Source of the DNA: Methanobacteriota archaeon
GTDB taxonomy: Archaea; Thermoplasmatota; Poseidoniia; Poseidoniales; Poseidoniaceae
Reading direction: 5' to 3'
NCBI GenBank assembly: GCA_002727515.1
Contig: PBXF01000052.1
Coordinates: forward strand, 16,059 to 31,561
Length of the DNA stretch: 15,503 nt
Made by a program: the position numbers and the translations under genes. Position 1 is the stretch's first letter, and each line of letters begins with the position of its first letter. The notes beneath the pieces were generated by a model that did no database searches, was not told the DNA's origin, and was given only the letters and a program-made list of their open reading frames with translations. Shown piece after piece: positions 1 to 8,742 of this stretch.

Positions 1-22
1 AAGCCGCTTTTCTAGTCCACAT
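1..22 (-). CDS. N-terminal fragment of a gene running off the window, possibly DUF58 family
   Basis: An ATG on the minus strand at 22-20 opens a frame reading M-W-T-R-K-A-A before the window ends. A GAGGTG Shine-Dalgarno site at 35-30 lies 7 nt upstream and overlaps the stop codon of the DUF4350 gene, the arrangement expected of the next gene in an operon. DUF58 proteins often begin with a short T-R-[KR]-containing stretch before a membrane helix, and DUF58 genes commonly sit beside DUF4350 and MoxR genes. The DUF58 identity is therefore a context-based guess; only the start signal is seen directly. Confidence 0.45.
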
Positions 23-33
23 TTACAATCACC

Positions 34-1650
34 TCACGTTTTCCCCCAAACCTTGATTCGTTTCACAATCGCAACGGTTTGTTCCAATGAATAGTTCTTA
101 TTTTCAAATACGAATTTGACAAGTACTGGATCGTTTATCATCGATTGCAATTCCCTAGCTGGTAATGCATCGAATTCTTCACGTGTCAGACCATTCTGGT
201 TTCTGACCTTAGACAGGAATACCTGCTTAATTTTGTTTGATTTTGCATAGTATGTGTATCGATTAGCATCACCAAATCCATAGTAGATGATACTGAATAC
301 GTGTCGCCAATTGTCTGGATCTTTCTTCTTTAGAAGGACGGCTTCGAATGCTATGAACAGGATAAGGAATAGTAGTAGCATAGCAAGACCTTCTCCTGTA
401 AAGTAAACCAGCAAGAAGTAAACTGTGTTGTATGATTCAGATGCTAAATTAGGTTGTATGTGTCTGCTTTCGTCAAAAATCACCATAGCATTTGGTGCAA
501 GATCAGGAACATCTGGTGAGGAACCATCAGCGTTTGGATTTACCAGTGAATCTGCGATGTAATCCAATGCCCATTTGCGATTATCATTGTCTGGTATTTC
601 GTTATCCGCCCTACCATAGTCTCCGTCATTGTAACCTTCGTAATCATACAGGGCATTAGTAAGAATAGACCCATCAGCAACGAATGTTATTCTTCCACCT
701 GCCTTCATGTTGCAATCTTGTGAAATACAAACCTCGACTGAAAGATTGAATTGTCCCCATTCGTCAGGAGTTTCGGCAGTTTGTTCTGAACCAACCCATA
801 TTTCTCCATCACCATTGACATCTATTGTAGCTTCAGCAGACGTATATGCTCTTATCTCTGTCTTTGCCATACCTGTCTTTGCATTTGAAATGAGGTCAAT
901 ACCGGTGATATTGTTTGCCAGAACCTTGTATGAAGCGTTGTATTCTATCGCTCCATTAGACCAATGTTGTGCGCAAACACCTGCATCTGATTTTGCCATC
1001 GGGCGACCATCGTAGACCTTGCAAATGTGAGCACCAGAGTCCATTACTGACCAGCGACTATGATTTTCTACGGTGTTAAGGTCGATTGAGGTTCCGTCCA
1101 TTCCACAAGGTGCGTCTTGCATACACATCCAGACGAAATTGTAGTCTAATTCAGTTACATAGACTGTATCATACAATTGTACTCCTTTGAATCTGACACC
1201 AAACGCTTCAGCGATTGAGGATGAGTATCCAAAGTCATCCATTACCAGAACATCTCCGCCTGCAAAGACGAACTCCTTGATTGCATCAACTTCCGCAGGG
1301 GAGTAACCATCTTCCGAGGCGAATGTGAGAAGTCCATCAGTAGAAAATTGTGGCAAGGATAGAGTGTCTCTTTCGACACCTGCGATAATGTAAGTTGTAT
1401 TTCCAGGATCTTCGATATCTGCAAGTAGCAACGGAGAGGATACCAATGATTTTGTTTCAACGCCCATGTCGTTCAAATCTTCTCTGAAAGCGGACAAATC
1501 ATTCCAGTCATCATCATATGCAGAATGCCCATCTTGGTTTCCGATGTTTATTACCTGGGAGACAACGGTAGAAAGGAGCATGATCAGAACGAACCAAAAG
1601 GCGAACTGGAGGCCTATTCGCTTCCTATTTATTCGCGTCCGCTCACTCAT
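34..1650 (-). CDS. DUF4350-type membrane protein with a large extracytoplasmic domain
   Basis: This 538-residue protein has a basic N-terminus, a membrane helix at about residues 14-35, a long acidic extracytoplasmic region (about 40-405), a second helix at about 412-440, and a charged cytoplasmic tail of about 98 residues. The region with 'GGDVLVMDDFGY' (131-142) and the motif 'VIFDESRH' (390-397) just before the second helix are typical of DUF4350 proteins, which have a glutamine-amidotransferase-like fold. DUF4350 genes usually sit with a MoxR ATPase and a DUF58 protein, and the next start codon downstream fits that. No biochemical role is established for the family. The outer domain carries six cysteines (176, 182, 210, 226, 308, 313) and a D-x-N-x-D-G loop at 277-282. 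The ATG is supported by GGGGGAG at 1662-1656, 5 nt upstream. The family call is good; the function is unknown. Confidence 0.8.
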   Translation of the reverse strand: MSERTRINRKRIGLQFAFWFVLIMLLSTVVSQVINIGNQDGHSAYDDDWNDLSAFREDLNDMGVETKSLVSSPLLLADIEDPGNTTYIIAGVERDTLSLPQFSTDGLLTFASEDGYSPAEVDAIKEFVFAGGDVLVMDDFGYSSSIAEAFGVRFKGVQLYDTVYVTELDYNFVWMCMQDAPCGMDGTSIDLNTVENHSRWSVMDSGAHICKVYDGRPMAKSDAGVCAQHWSNGAIEYNASYKVLANNITGIDLISNAKTGMAKTEIRAYTSAEATIDVNGDGEIWVGSEQTAETPDEWGQFNLSVEVCISQDCNMKAGGRITFVADGSILTNALYDYEGYNDGDYGRADNEIPDNDNRKWALDYIADSLVNPNADGSSPDVPDLAPNAMVIFDESRHIQPNLASESYNTVYFLLVYFTGEGLAMLLLFLILFIAFEAVLLKKKDPDNWRHVFSIIYYGFGDANRYTYYAKSNKIKQVFLSKVRNQNGLTREEFDALPARELQSMINDPVLVKFVFENKNYSLEQTVAIVKRIKVWGKT

Positions 1651-1732
1651 TCTAACTCCCCCTGGTGCAAGATTCAGACATAGACGGAAATTAGTGGGTT
1701 TAGAATGTTGTGCTTAGGTGATGATTAATTGC

Positions 1733-1972
1733 TCACCTACGAAGAACTACCCTGTCGTCTATTTCCCTTACTTCTTGAGCTGGAATTGCGCATAAATTAT
1801 CTTTCATTGACCAAGGTAATTTAGTCACATCAATTTCTGGCTCAACTTTGACCATAATCTCGGTTAAATCTCCGGTTCTTGGGTCGATAACTATACCTTG
1901 TAGAGAACCAAGTAATTCTCCGCTGGAATCAACAACCTTCCTATTGATGAATTCGTTGCTGAAACTCGGCAT
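1733..1972 (-). CDS. Small PRC-barrel domain protein
   Basis: This 79-residue soluble protein consists almost entirely of one PRC-barrel. It has the opening 'INRKVVDSSGELLG', the central 'GIVIDPRTGDLTEIMVKV' strand pair, and the closing 'IPAQEVREIDDRVVL' segment. It has no signal peptide or membrane helix. PRC-barrels are protein-interaction and RNA-processing adaptor folds. In archaea, small stand-alone versions include the CdpB cell-division proteins that act with SepF and FtsZ, but many others have no known role. The ATG has a GGAG site at 1983-1980. The gene lies 58 bp downstream of cdc48 and 82 bp upstream of the DUF4350 gene on the same strand, so the three may be co-transcribed. The fold is confident; the cellular role is not. 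Confidence 0.85.
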   Translation of the reverse strand: MPSFSNEFINRKVVDSSGELLGSLQGIVIDPRTGDLTEIMVKVEPEIDVTKLPWSMKDNLCAIPAQEVREIDDRVVLRR

Positions 1973-2030
1973 CTCACAACTCCGCTCCTGATATCCGTAT
2001 CGACAATGACCTCTTCAACCAACCGGCAAA

Positions 2031-4262
2031 TCACATTGATTCCATGCCGAAACTCGTGTCACGGGTTCGCTTGATATTGGAAAGTCCAGAAGTCAGTCTC
2101 TCTTCCATCTTAGAATAATATTCCAACATATCTGGGGTAACGGTAGGCCTTACTCTGGTAATAGCGTCTTCGAAGTGTGACTTTGTCACTGTTTTCTTGC
2201 CTGCTCGCATTGCAATCAATGCTGCTTCTCTACATACAGCTTCAATATCTGCTCCAGTAAATCCTTCCATTCCCTTCAATACATCTTTCATTGAGAATTT
2301 CCCTATTGGCATTCCAGAGCTGTGAATTTCCATAATGGATTCTCTTGCTGGTTTGTCTGGTGGTGGAACGTGTAACACTCTCTCGAATCTACCGCTTCTG
2401 AGTAATGCAGGATCGATCATCTCTGGCCTATTTGTTGCTGCCACGACAATAACTCCATCCAAACTTTCGACTCCGTCCATACTTGCTAGAAGTTGGTTAA
2501 CAACTCTATTAGAGACATCGGAACCTCCAGTTTGTGAATTTGATGACCTCATTCCGGCAATCGATTCAAACTCATCTAAGAAAATAATAGATGGAGAGGA
2601 TTGTTTTGCTTTCTTGAAAATTTCACGAATTGCCTTCTCGGACTCTCCAACCCACTTTGAAATCAACTCGGGTCCTTTGATAGAGATGAAATTAGCTTTT
2701 GCTTCGTTAGCGATTGCTTTTGCCAACAGTGTTTTACCCGTTCCAGGTGCTCCAAACAAGACAATTCCTCGAGGCGGTTTTATTCCAAAGTGTTCGAATA
2801 AGTCCGGTTTTGTTAATGGCCATTCTACACTTTCTTTGAGTCTGTCTTTTATTTCATTTAGACCGCCAACGCTTTCCCATGAAACATCTGGAACTTCTAC
2901 GTATATCTCTCTAAGAGCACTCGGTTCAATTTCTCTTATGGCTAATCGGAAATCATCCATTCTGACTTCCATCTTTTCGAGAACTTCAGGTGGAATTGTA
3001 TCTTCATCCAAGTCGATTTCGGGAAGATATCTTCTCAAGGCCTTCATTGCTGATTCCCTTACTAGTGCAGCCAAATCAGCACCTACAAATCCATATGAGT
3101 TTTCCAATACCCAATCTACATCAAAATCATCAGCGATTGGCATTTGTCTAGTATGAACATCTAAGATTTCTTTTCGCCCGTCTCTGTCAGGAACTCCAAT
3201 TTCGATTTCTCTATCGAATCTTCCTGGCCTTCTGAGTGCTGGATCCATTGCGTCTCTTCTATTTGTAGCACCGATTACAATTACATTGTCTCGACCTTGC
3301 ATTCCATCCATCAAGGTCAACATCTGAGCTACTACTCTTCGTTCTACTTCGCCACTAACATCTTCTCTTTTTGGACAAATAGAATCGATTTCATCAACGA
3401 AAATAATAGCTGGAGCATTATTTGCTGCCTCGTCAAATATCTCTCTGAGTTGCTTTTCGGACTCTCCGTAGTATTTTGAAATAATTTCTGGTCCGTTTAT
3501 CGTTGCGAAGTGTGCGTTTGTTTCTGTTGCAACTGCCTTTGCTATCATTGTTTTACCAGTACCTGGCGGTCCATGCAAGAGAACACCCTTTGGAGGATCT
3601 ATTCCTAATCGCCTGAATAGTTCAGGATGTTTCAAAGGAAGTTCGATCATTTCTCTTACTTTCTGTAATTGAGAGCCAATACCTCCGATGTCCTCGTAGG
3701 TTATTCCTTGGTTCTGACCGACTTGGTCATCATCGATTGCTTCGTCTTTGATTACGATATCAGTGTCCGAATTAACTTGTACAATACCTTTTGGCGTTGT
3801 TTGTAATACTGCGAAAGGAAGTGCTTCTGCAAATAGCGTCATTCCAGGGATAAAGATTCTATCTCCTGCCATTACAGGGCGCTTGTTTAGACCTCTGCGG
3901 GCGAATCCTTCAATTCCTGGTCCAAACTTTACTTGTTGCTTGTTTGCCATCACTGGAGAGAGTATTAATTTCTTACAGATATTTGCTTCTACTTTAGAAA
4001 CGGTTACCTTATCCCCGAGGCTGACTCCTGCATTCTTTCTGATGATTCCATCTATACGAATGATATCCATTTTAGCATCTTCTGGCCGACTACGCCAGTA
4101 AATGGCTGCTGTTGAGCGATTATCTCCCTTAATTTCGACAATGTCGCCGGGCTTCAAATCTAGGTCATTTTCGCCGCTAATTCTTGCACGGCCATGACCC
4201 ACGTCGCTTGGAATTGCTTTGGACACTTTCAATGATATAGATTCACTATCTTCCTTGGACAT
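2031..4262 (-). CDS. cdc48: Cdc48/VAT-type AAA+ ATPase (two AAA domains)
   Basis: This is the hexameric ATP-driven unfoldase/segregase of archaea, related to eukaryotic p97, which extracts and unfolds proteins, often for the proteasome. Numbered from the ATG at 4262 (743 residues, normal length): the double-psi-barrel N-domain covers about 10-180. D1 has Walker A GPPGTGKT (231-238), pore loop KYYGESE, Walker [10 protein letters not shown] (286-294), sensor ATN, and the RRPGR arginine finger. D2 has Walker A GAPGTGKT (504-511), pore loop KWVGESE, Walker [10 protein letters not shown] (559-567), and RSGRFER. D2 departs slightly from consensus (GAPG, DEFES), but the catalytic residues remain. 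The C-terminus (SFGMESM) lacks a hydrophobic-Tyr-X proteasome-docking motif. An ATG six codons further up is possible, but the strong GGAGGGG site at 4274-4268 lies inside that extension and 5 nt before the chosen start. Confidence 0.96.
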   Translation of the reverse strand: MSKEDSESISLKVSKAIPSDVGHGRARISGENDLDLKPGDIVEIKGDNRSTAAIYWRSRPEDAKMDIIRIDGIIRKNAGVSLGDKVTVSKVEANICKKLILSPVMANKQQVKFGPGIEGFARRGLNKRPVMAGDRIFIPGMTLFAEALPFAVLQTTPKGIVQVNSDTDIVIKDEAIDDDQVGQNQGITYEDIGGIGSQLQKVREMIELPLKHPELFRRLGIDPPKGVLLHGPPGTGKTMIAKAVATETNAHFATINGPEIISKYYGESEKQLREIFDEAANNAPAIIFVDEIDSICPKREDVSGEVERRVVAQMLTLMDGMQGRDNVIVIGATNRRDAMDPALRRPGRFDREIEIGVPDRDGRKEILDVHTRQMPIADDFDVDWVLENSYGFVGADLAALVRESAMKALRRYLPEIDLDEDTIPPEVLEKMEVRMDDFRLAIREIEPSALREIYVEVPDVSWESVGGLNEIKDRLKESVEWPLTKPDLFEHFGIKPPRGIVLFGAPGTGKTLLAKAIANEAKANFISIKGPELISKWVGESEKAIREIFKKAKQSSPSIIFLDEFESIAGMRSSNSQTGGSDVSNRVVNQLLASMDGVESLDGVIVVAATNRPEMIDPALLRSGRFERVLHVPPPDKPARESIMEIHSSGMPIGKFSMKDVLKGMEGFTGADIEAVCREAALIAMRAGKKTVTKSHFEDAITRVRPTVTPDMLEYYSKMEERLTSGLSNIKRTRDTSFGMESM

Positions 4263-4267
4263 AAATA

Positions 4268-4274
4268 CCCCTCC
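4268..4274 (-). promoter_or_regulatory. Shine-Dalgarno site fixing the cdc48 start
   Basis: GGAGGGG on the minus strand ends 5 nt before the ATG at 4262. It would be coding sequence if translation began at the upstream in-frame ATG at 4280, which has no comparable site. This supports a start at 4262. Confidence 0.7.
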
Positions 4275-4301
4275 AGACATCAGGTCTTAAACTAAGTCCG
4301 C

Positions 4302-4310
4302 TTTTAATAC
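4302..4310 (-). promoter_or_regulatory. Probable TATA box/BRE for cdc48
   Basis: On the minus strand, GTATTAAAAG preceded by GCGA resembles an archaeal TATA box with a short purine-rich BRE. A start about 25 nt downstream would fall near 4280, giving a leader of about 18 nt that contains the strong ribosome-binding site. The block lies in the 101-bp divergent gap, and its A/T core (TTTAAT on the plus strand) might also serve the aldehyde dehydrogenase gene. No experimental support; consensus match only. Confidence 0.45.
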
Positions 4311-4363
4311 TCGCTTCTTGCCGAATCCGGTGGTTTCATGTTCTTCATGACATACGACCCCCC

Positions 4364-5992
4364 ATGACGCATGTTTTAGAGGCCGGTCTCGAACTAATTG
4401 ACAACAATAATCCAAACGAACTGCCAAAGGTTAGAGGATACAATATCATCAACGGAAAACTTACCACTTCTTCGGATGGTGCTACTTTCATTAGTAACAA
4501 TCCTGCAAACCTATCTGACGAATTGGGAGAATTCCCACTTTCGACAAGAGATGATGTTCACGACGCAATTGCCGCAGCTCGCTCCGCACTTGAGGGCTGG
4601 GCTGCTACACCTGCTCCTACTCGTGGCCAAATAATTGGTAACATGGGTCGCCTATTGATGGAAAATAAAGATGATCTAGTTCGCCTACAAGCACGTGAAA
4701 TTGGAAAAACTGTGAAAGAATGTGGTGGAGAAATCCAAGAAGCAATCGATACCTGTCTCTTTTTCCAATCTGAAGGACGACGATTGTATGGACAGACCGT
4801 AAATTCAGAACTGCCAGACAAGGAATTGTTCACCTACAGACGCCCACTCGGTGTTTGTGGAATCATCAATGCGTGCAATTTCCCTTCAGCAGTACCATTC
4901 TGGAAAATGATTCCAGCAATTATCTGCGGCAACACATGTGTTTGGAAATCTCCTCAAGATTCGCCACTACTATCCTATGCTCTTGCTCGTGTCATGCACC
5001 AAGCAGGATTGCCTGATGGTGTTATCAATCTAGTACACGGTAAAGGAAGCGGTGCTGGGCAGTATATCGTGGATGCTGTTGATGAAGGATTAATCAATAA
5101 AATTTCATTCACAGGAAGCACAGAAGTTGGAAAGGCAATCGGTGAAGTTTGTGGCCGTAACCTAGTATCTTGTTCTCTTGAATTAGGAGGAAAGAACCCA
5201 TTGGTAGTTATGCCTACTGCAGATATCGACAATGCAGTAGCTGGCGCTTATTGGGGAGGATTTGGTACCGCTGGACAAAGATGTACAAGTCTAGGAAATC
5301 TAATCCTTCACAAGGACATTTATGATGAATTCATGGACAAGTTCATGGCAAAAGTCAAGACAACCAGAATCGGTGATTCACTAAAGCATGATGACGTGCT
5401 ATACGGCTCTATGCTATCAGAGAAATATGCTGTTGATTTCCTCAAAGGGATCGATATGGTCGAAGCAGATGGTGCAACAAAACTTTGGGGACAGGGGCGA
5501 ATTACTTCTGATAATTCTCCAGAAAACTTCCAAGGTACTCCAGAAGATGGAGTTTTCATGTGGCCTCACGTTTATTCAGGTGTCACTGAAGACATGAAGT
5601 GCTTCCATGAAGAAGTATTCGGACCAGCGGTAACCGTAGTCAAGGCTGATGATTTCGACCATGCACTACACCTTGCTAACGCAAGCCCATACGGTCTATC
5701 CAGTGCTATTTACACCAATGACAGACTAGAAGCATACAGATTCAAGACTGGAATTAAGGCAGGAATGACTGGAATTAACAACTCAACAACCGGTGCAGAA
5801 GCACACCTTCCATTCGGTGGAGTAAAAGGTAGCGGAAACGGTACGAGAGAATCTGGAATTTGGGTTATCGAAGCATACTCATATTGGCACGCAGTAAACG
5901 ATGAATTGTCAGGAAAATTACAGCTTGCACAGATGGATGTCGACGAGATTGAAATGGTCGAAGCCGAAGTTGACTTCTCAATTTTGAGTTGA
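4364..5992 (+). CDS. NAD(P)-dependent aldehyde dehydrogenase (ALDH superfamily)
   Basis: This 542-residue ALDH oxidises an aldehyde to the carboxylic acid. Visible landmarks are the N-A-C-N-F-P segment with N172, cofactor-contacting K195 in 'VWKSPQDS', the FTGSTEVG turn (249-256), general base E273 in 'LELGGKNP', and nucleophile C307 in 'GTAGQRCTS'. The conserved '[10 protein letters not shown]' and 'PFGGVKGSG' segments follow. The catalytic set is complete. The 'GTAGQRCT' context resembles ALDH7A1/alpha-aminoadipate-semialdehyde dehydrogenases, and a saccharopine dehydrogenase-family gene lies 5 kb downstream. That suggests lysine catabolism, but ALDH substrates cannot be read from motifs alone. 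A tail of about 30 acidic residues follows the core. The ATG is preceded by C-rich sequence (CGACCCCCC) with no Shine-Dalgarno site, so a leaderless transcript is possible. No other in-frame start fits better. Confidence 0.92.
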   Translation: MTHVLEAGLELIDNNNPNELPKVRGYNIINGKLTTSSDGATFISNNPANLSDELGEFPLSTRDDVHDAIAAARSALEGWAATPAPTRGQIIGNMGRLLMENKDDLVRLQAREIGKTVKECGGEIQEAIDTCLFFQSEGRRLYGQTVNSELPDKELFTYRRPLGVCGIINACNFPSAVPFWKMIPAIICGNTCVWKSPQDSPLLSYALARVMHQAGLPDGVINLVHGKGSGAGQYIVDAVDEGLINKISFTGSTEVGKAIGEVCGRNLVSCSLELGGKNPLVVMPTADIDNAVAGAYWGGFGTAGQRCTSLGNLILHKDIYDEFMDKFMAKVKTTRIGDSLKHDDVLYGSMLSEKYAVDFLKGIDMVEADGATKLWGQGRITSDNSPENFQGTPEDGVFMWPHVYSGVTEDMKCFHEEVFGPAVTVVKADDFDHALHLANASPYGLSSAIYTNDRLEAYRFKTGIKAGMTGINNSTTGAEAHLPFGGVKGSGNGTRESGIWVIEAYSYWHAVNDELSGKLQLAQMDVDEIEMVEAEVDFSILS

Positions 5993-6040
5993 ACAACACC
6001 CGAACAGGTCAAAGACCCCACGGTGGGTGGCTTGCTTTAT

Positions 6041-6060
6041 CCGACCCCCATAGGGGTCGG
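6041..6060. promoter_or_regulatory. Perfect 8-bp inverted repeat upstream of sdh (operator or hairpin)
   Basis: The arms CCGACCCC (6041-6048) and GGGGTCGG (6053-6060) are exact reverse complements around a CATA loop. The repeat begins directly after a weak TATA-like GCTTTAT (6034-6040) and ends 14 bp before the sdh cytochrome b start codon. No T-run follows the right arm, so it is a poor match to an intrinsic or archaeal U-tract terminator. A repressor-binding operator, or a leader hairpin affecting sdh translation, fits the position better. It could still separate the upstream aldehyde dehydrogenase transcript from sdh. Confidence 0.5.
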
Positions 6061-6074
6061 GGTTGGTGTACCAA

Positions 6075-6887
6075 ATGGGTGAAGGACTCAAACTTCCGAT
6101 GCTAAACGGAATGGGCAGGACAAACAGAATAGACAATTGGTGGGCTCAACCTCTAACAATGGGAATTGCGCTAACTGCGGCTATGATATACACCTTCTGG
6201 AGAGTAATTTTCTTTTCTGACCACATCGCATATGATGTCAATGGTGCTCTTGTAACGTCACCAATGTTTTCTCCAAACGTCTTGGAATGGGACATGTTTA
6301 GCGGCTGGAACCATCCATCTTGGGTAAATGCGGCTGTTCTAATCCTGTGGATTCCATTTTCCTTCAGAGGCACATGCTACTACATGAGAAGAGTCTACTA
6401 CAGAACTTTCTTTGCAAGCCCTACTGGATGCTGGGTTGACGAACCTGAAATTAACAAGAAAATCGGTTACAAGGGAGAAAAGCGTCTTTTCATAGTCAAC
6501 AACCTACACCGATATTTCCTCTACATGGTTATCCCAATTCTGCTCATCAAATGGTGGGACATCACACACACTATGACATTCACAGGTGATGGATATGGAA
6601 TCTCTGGAGGGACAATCATCCTGCTACTAGAATCGGTTTGTTTGACCATGTATGTCACCTCTTGCCACGCATTGAGACACCTTTCTGGCGGAATGTTGGA
6701 CAGGTGGGCTACTGGAATTTCAAGAATTAGAGGGAAGATGTTTTCCAAGATCAGTGTAATCAACAAAGACCACGGATTCTGGTTCTGGATATCCTTAGGA
6801 CTTGTATTCGTAGGTGATGCTTGGACAATTGCTTGTTCCAAGGGCATGATTACAGACTTCAGTCTAGTAATAATCGGAGGTGCTTGA
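6075..6887 (+). CDS. sdhC: Succinate dehydrogenase cytochrome b membrane-anchor subunit
   Basis: This 270-residue protein is the membrane anchor that would bind heme and quinone and hold SdhAB to the membrane. Five hydrophobic segments are visible at about residues 26-47, 83-103, 146-163, 178-200 and 235-256. Histidines placed to be heme ligands are H80 (WNHPSW), H145 (NNLHRYF), H198 and H202 (SCHALRHLSGG). The block 'RRVYYRTFFASP...NLHRYF...CHALRHL' recurs in single-subunit anchors of bacterial and archaeal SDHs. Five helices in one chain fit the di-heme B-type arrangement rather than separate SdhC and SdhD. The ATG at 6075 has GGTG at 6065-6068; a TTG at 6063 and ATGs at 6099 and 6111 are alternatives. 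The gene ends one base before the sdhA ATG. The role is confident from context; the heme count is inferred. Confidence 0.85.
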   Translation: MGEGLKLPMLNGMGRTNRIDNWWAQPLTMGIALTAAMIYTFWRVIFFSDHIAYDVNGALVTSPMFSPNVLEWDMFSGWNHPSWVNAAVLILWIPFSFRGTCYYMRRVYYRTFFASPTGCWVDEPEINKKIGYKGEKRLFIVNNLHRYFLYMVIPILLIKWWDITHTMTFTGDGYGISGGTIILLLESVCLTMYVTSCHALRHLSGGMLDRWATGISRIRGKMFSKISVINKDHGFWFWISLGLVFVGDAWTIACSKGMITDFSLVIIGGA

Positions 6888-6888
6888 G

Positions 6889-8742
6889 ATGTCCGAGAAT
6901 TATACCTCATACGAATACGATGTAATCGTGATTGGAGCAGGGGGGGCTGGTCTTAGAGCTGCTATCGAATCTGCAAGAAGCGGTGCAAAAACCGCCATCA
7001 TAACCAAGTCGCTCCTCGGTAAAGCACACACCGTAATGGCAGAAGGTGGATGTGCTGCAGCACTCCAAAATGCTGATCCAAGAGACGGTTGGAAAGTTCA
7101 CTTCCATGACACAATGAAGGGAAGCAAGTGGCTCGCTAACTGGAGAATGGCAGAATATCACGCAAAAGAAGCACCAGACAGAGTCAGAGAACTCGAACAA
7201 TGGGGTGCTGTGTTTGACCGTACACCAAAGAATCTCATCAATCAGAGAAACTTCGGCGGACACACATTCCCAAGACTGGCTCACGTTGGAGACGCTACTG
7301 GGCTCGAAATTATTCGAACCCTGCAAGAGAGAGGAATTCACGAAGGCATCGATATGTTCACCGAATACACTGTCAGACATCTACTAAAGGAAGGCGACAG
7401 AGTAACTGGTTGTGTAGCATACACAAGAGTAGACGGTGATTTCCATGCTTTCTCCGCAAAGTCTGTTGTACTCGCAACTGGAGGAATTACTCGCTGTTGG
7501 TCTGTATGTTCCGGTTCATGGGAATATACTGGAGACGGACATGCTCTTGCTCTTTGGGCAGGTGCTGAACTGAGAGACATGGAATTCGTCCAATTCCATC
7601 CTACTGGAATGGTCTGGCCACCATCTGTAAGAGGCATCCTGGTAACAGAAGGTGTTAGAGGAGAGGGTGGAAGGCTTCTCAATAACGAGAATGAAAGATT
7701 CATGTTCAACTATGTTCCTGAAATGTTCCAAGGAGACCACGCCGAGACAATAGAAGAATCCGACCAGTGGGTCGAGGAAGTTGTATCGGGCAAGTTGGCT
7801 ACTGTCAGAAGACCTCCTGAATTGCTAACGAGAGATGTAGTCGCAAAGGCGATTAACAGCGAAGTAAAAGCTGGAAGAGGCAGCCCACACGGTGGTGCTT
7901 TCCTAGACATATCACATAGAGGAGAAGCGGCAATCCTTGCTAAACTTCCATCAATGCATCACCAATTCAAAGAATTAGCAGGAGTAGATATTTCCAAAGA
8001 AGCAATGGAGGTTGGCCCAACTGCTCACTATGTAATGGGTGGAGTAAGAGTTGATGCTGAAACTCAAGAAACCACTATCAGCGGACTCTATGCCTGTGGT
8101 GAGGTTTCAAGCGGACTGCACGGAGCAAACCGATTAGGAGGAAACTCACTTTCTGACCTTATCGTATTTGGAAAGAGAGCGGGAGAACATGCTGCTAAGC
8201 GCGCAAAAGATCTCGCTCAGCCTACCATCGATGATTCTCAAGTCAAATCCGCAATCAGTGAAATGATTGCGCCTCTCGAAAGAGGAGAAGGTGAAAATCC
8301 AGGCGGAATATACGACCAAATGCGTGACATGATGCAAGAAAAGGTCGGAATTATTCGAACCAAAGCAGAACTAGAGGAAGCGATGAACGACCTGAAAGCA
8401 TTCAGTGAAAGAGAGAAGAAATGTTTCCCCGGAACTAGCAGAAAATACAACTCAGGATGGCATCAGGCACTTGATTTGAAGAATATGGTCGACATTTCAA
8501 TGGTAGCAACAATGGCTGCTTTAGCACGTGAAGAAAGCAGAGGCGGACACACTCGTGACGACTTCCCAGGCCACGATGATGACTTTTGGGGCAAGAACCT
8601 GAACATCATTTGGATGGAGAATGGTGAAATTAAGATTCGACAGGAAGAAGTCGAGGAAATGCGAGACGACTTGAAGGATGCAATCAAGGAAGTTAAGACC
8701 ATGATTGCTGAAAGAGCAGCCGAACAAGGAGGTGGCAATTGA
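6889..8742 (+). CDS. sdhA: Succinate dehydrogenase flavoprotein subunit
   Basis: This subunit oxidises succinate to fumarate and passes electrons through covalent FAD to SdhB. Residues 11-40 form the Rossmann FAD fold with GAGGAG (16-21). H47 in 'KAHTVMAEGG' is at the position that carries covalent 8-alpha-histidyl FAD. Substrate-site motifs follow: 'QFHPTG' (235-240), 'EGVRGEGG' (254-261), R315 in 'LLTRDVVA' as the proton-transfer arginine, H380 in 'GPTAHYVMGG', and 'HGANRLGGNSL' (411-421). Length (617 residues) is normal for SdhA. GGAGG at 6876-6880, 8 nt before the ATG at 6889, favours it over a GTG at 6880. The stop codon overlaps the sdhB start by one base (TGATG), implying coupled translation. 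Fumarate reductase cannot be excluded from sequence, but the aerobic, amino-acid context favours SDH. Confidence 0.97.
   Translation: MSENYTSYEYDVIVIGAGGAGLRAAIESARSGAKTAIITKSLLGKAHTVMAEGGCAAALQNADPRDGWKVHFHDTMKGSKWLANWRMAEYHAKEAPDRVRELEQWGAVFDRTPKNLINQRNFGGHTFPRLAHVGDATGLEIIRTLQERGIHEGIDMFTEYTVRHLLKEGDRVTGCVAYTRVDGDFHAFSAKSVVLATGGITRCWSVCSGSWEYTGDGHALALWAGAELRDMEFVQFHPTGMVWPPSVRGILVTEGVRGEGGRLLNNENERFMFNYVPEMFQGDHAETIEESDQWVEEVVSGKLATVRRPPELLTRDVVAKAINSEVKAGRGSPHGGAFLDISHRGEAAILAKLPSMHHQFKELAGVDISKEAMEVGPTAHYVMGGVRVDAETQETTISGLYACGEVSSGLHGANRLGGNSLSDLIVFGKRAGEHAAKRAKDLAQPTIDDSQVKSAISEMIAPLERGEGENPGGIYDQMRDMMQEKVGIIRTKAELEEAMNDLKAFSEREKKCFPGTSRKYNSGWHQALDLKNMVDISMVATMAALAREESRGGHTRDDFPGHDDDFWGKNLNIIWMENGEIKIRQEEVEEMRDDLKDAIKEVKTMIAERAAEQGGGN

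Noticed and set aside
707..1015. 102-codon plus-strand open frame inside the DUF4350 gene
   Set aside because: It is antisense to a well-supported gene and has no domain or ribosome-binding site.
2335..3156. 273-codon open frame on the plus strand, antisense to cdc48
   Set aside because: It is a shadow of the highly conserved AAA domains. Its translation is Ser/Leu-rich with no domain, and it has no credible start context.
6013..6030. Possible second hairpin (CCCA-CGG-TGGG) after the aldehyde dehydrogenase gene
   Set aside because: The stem is only four pairs with a three-base loop and no following T-run, too weak to call a terminator.
6907..7380. 157-codon minus-strand open frame inside sdhA
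   Set aside because: It lies opposite the conserved FAD-binding and substrate region of sdhA. Its translation is Cys/Ser/Phe-rich and unlike a real protein.
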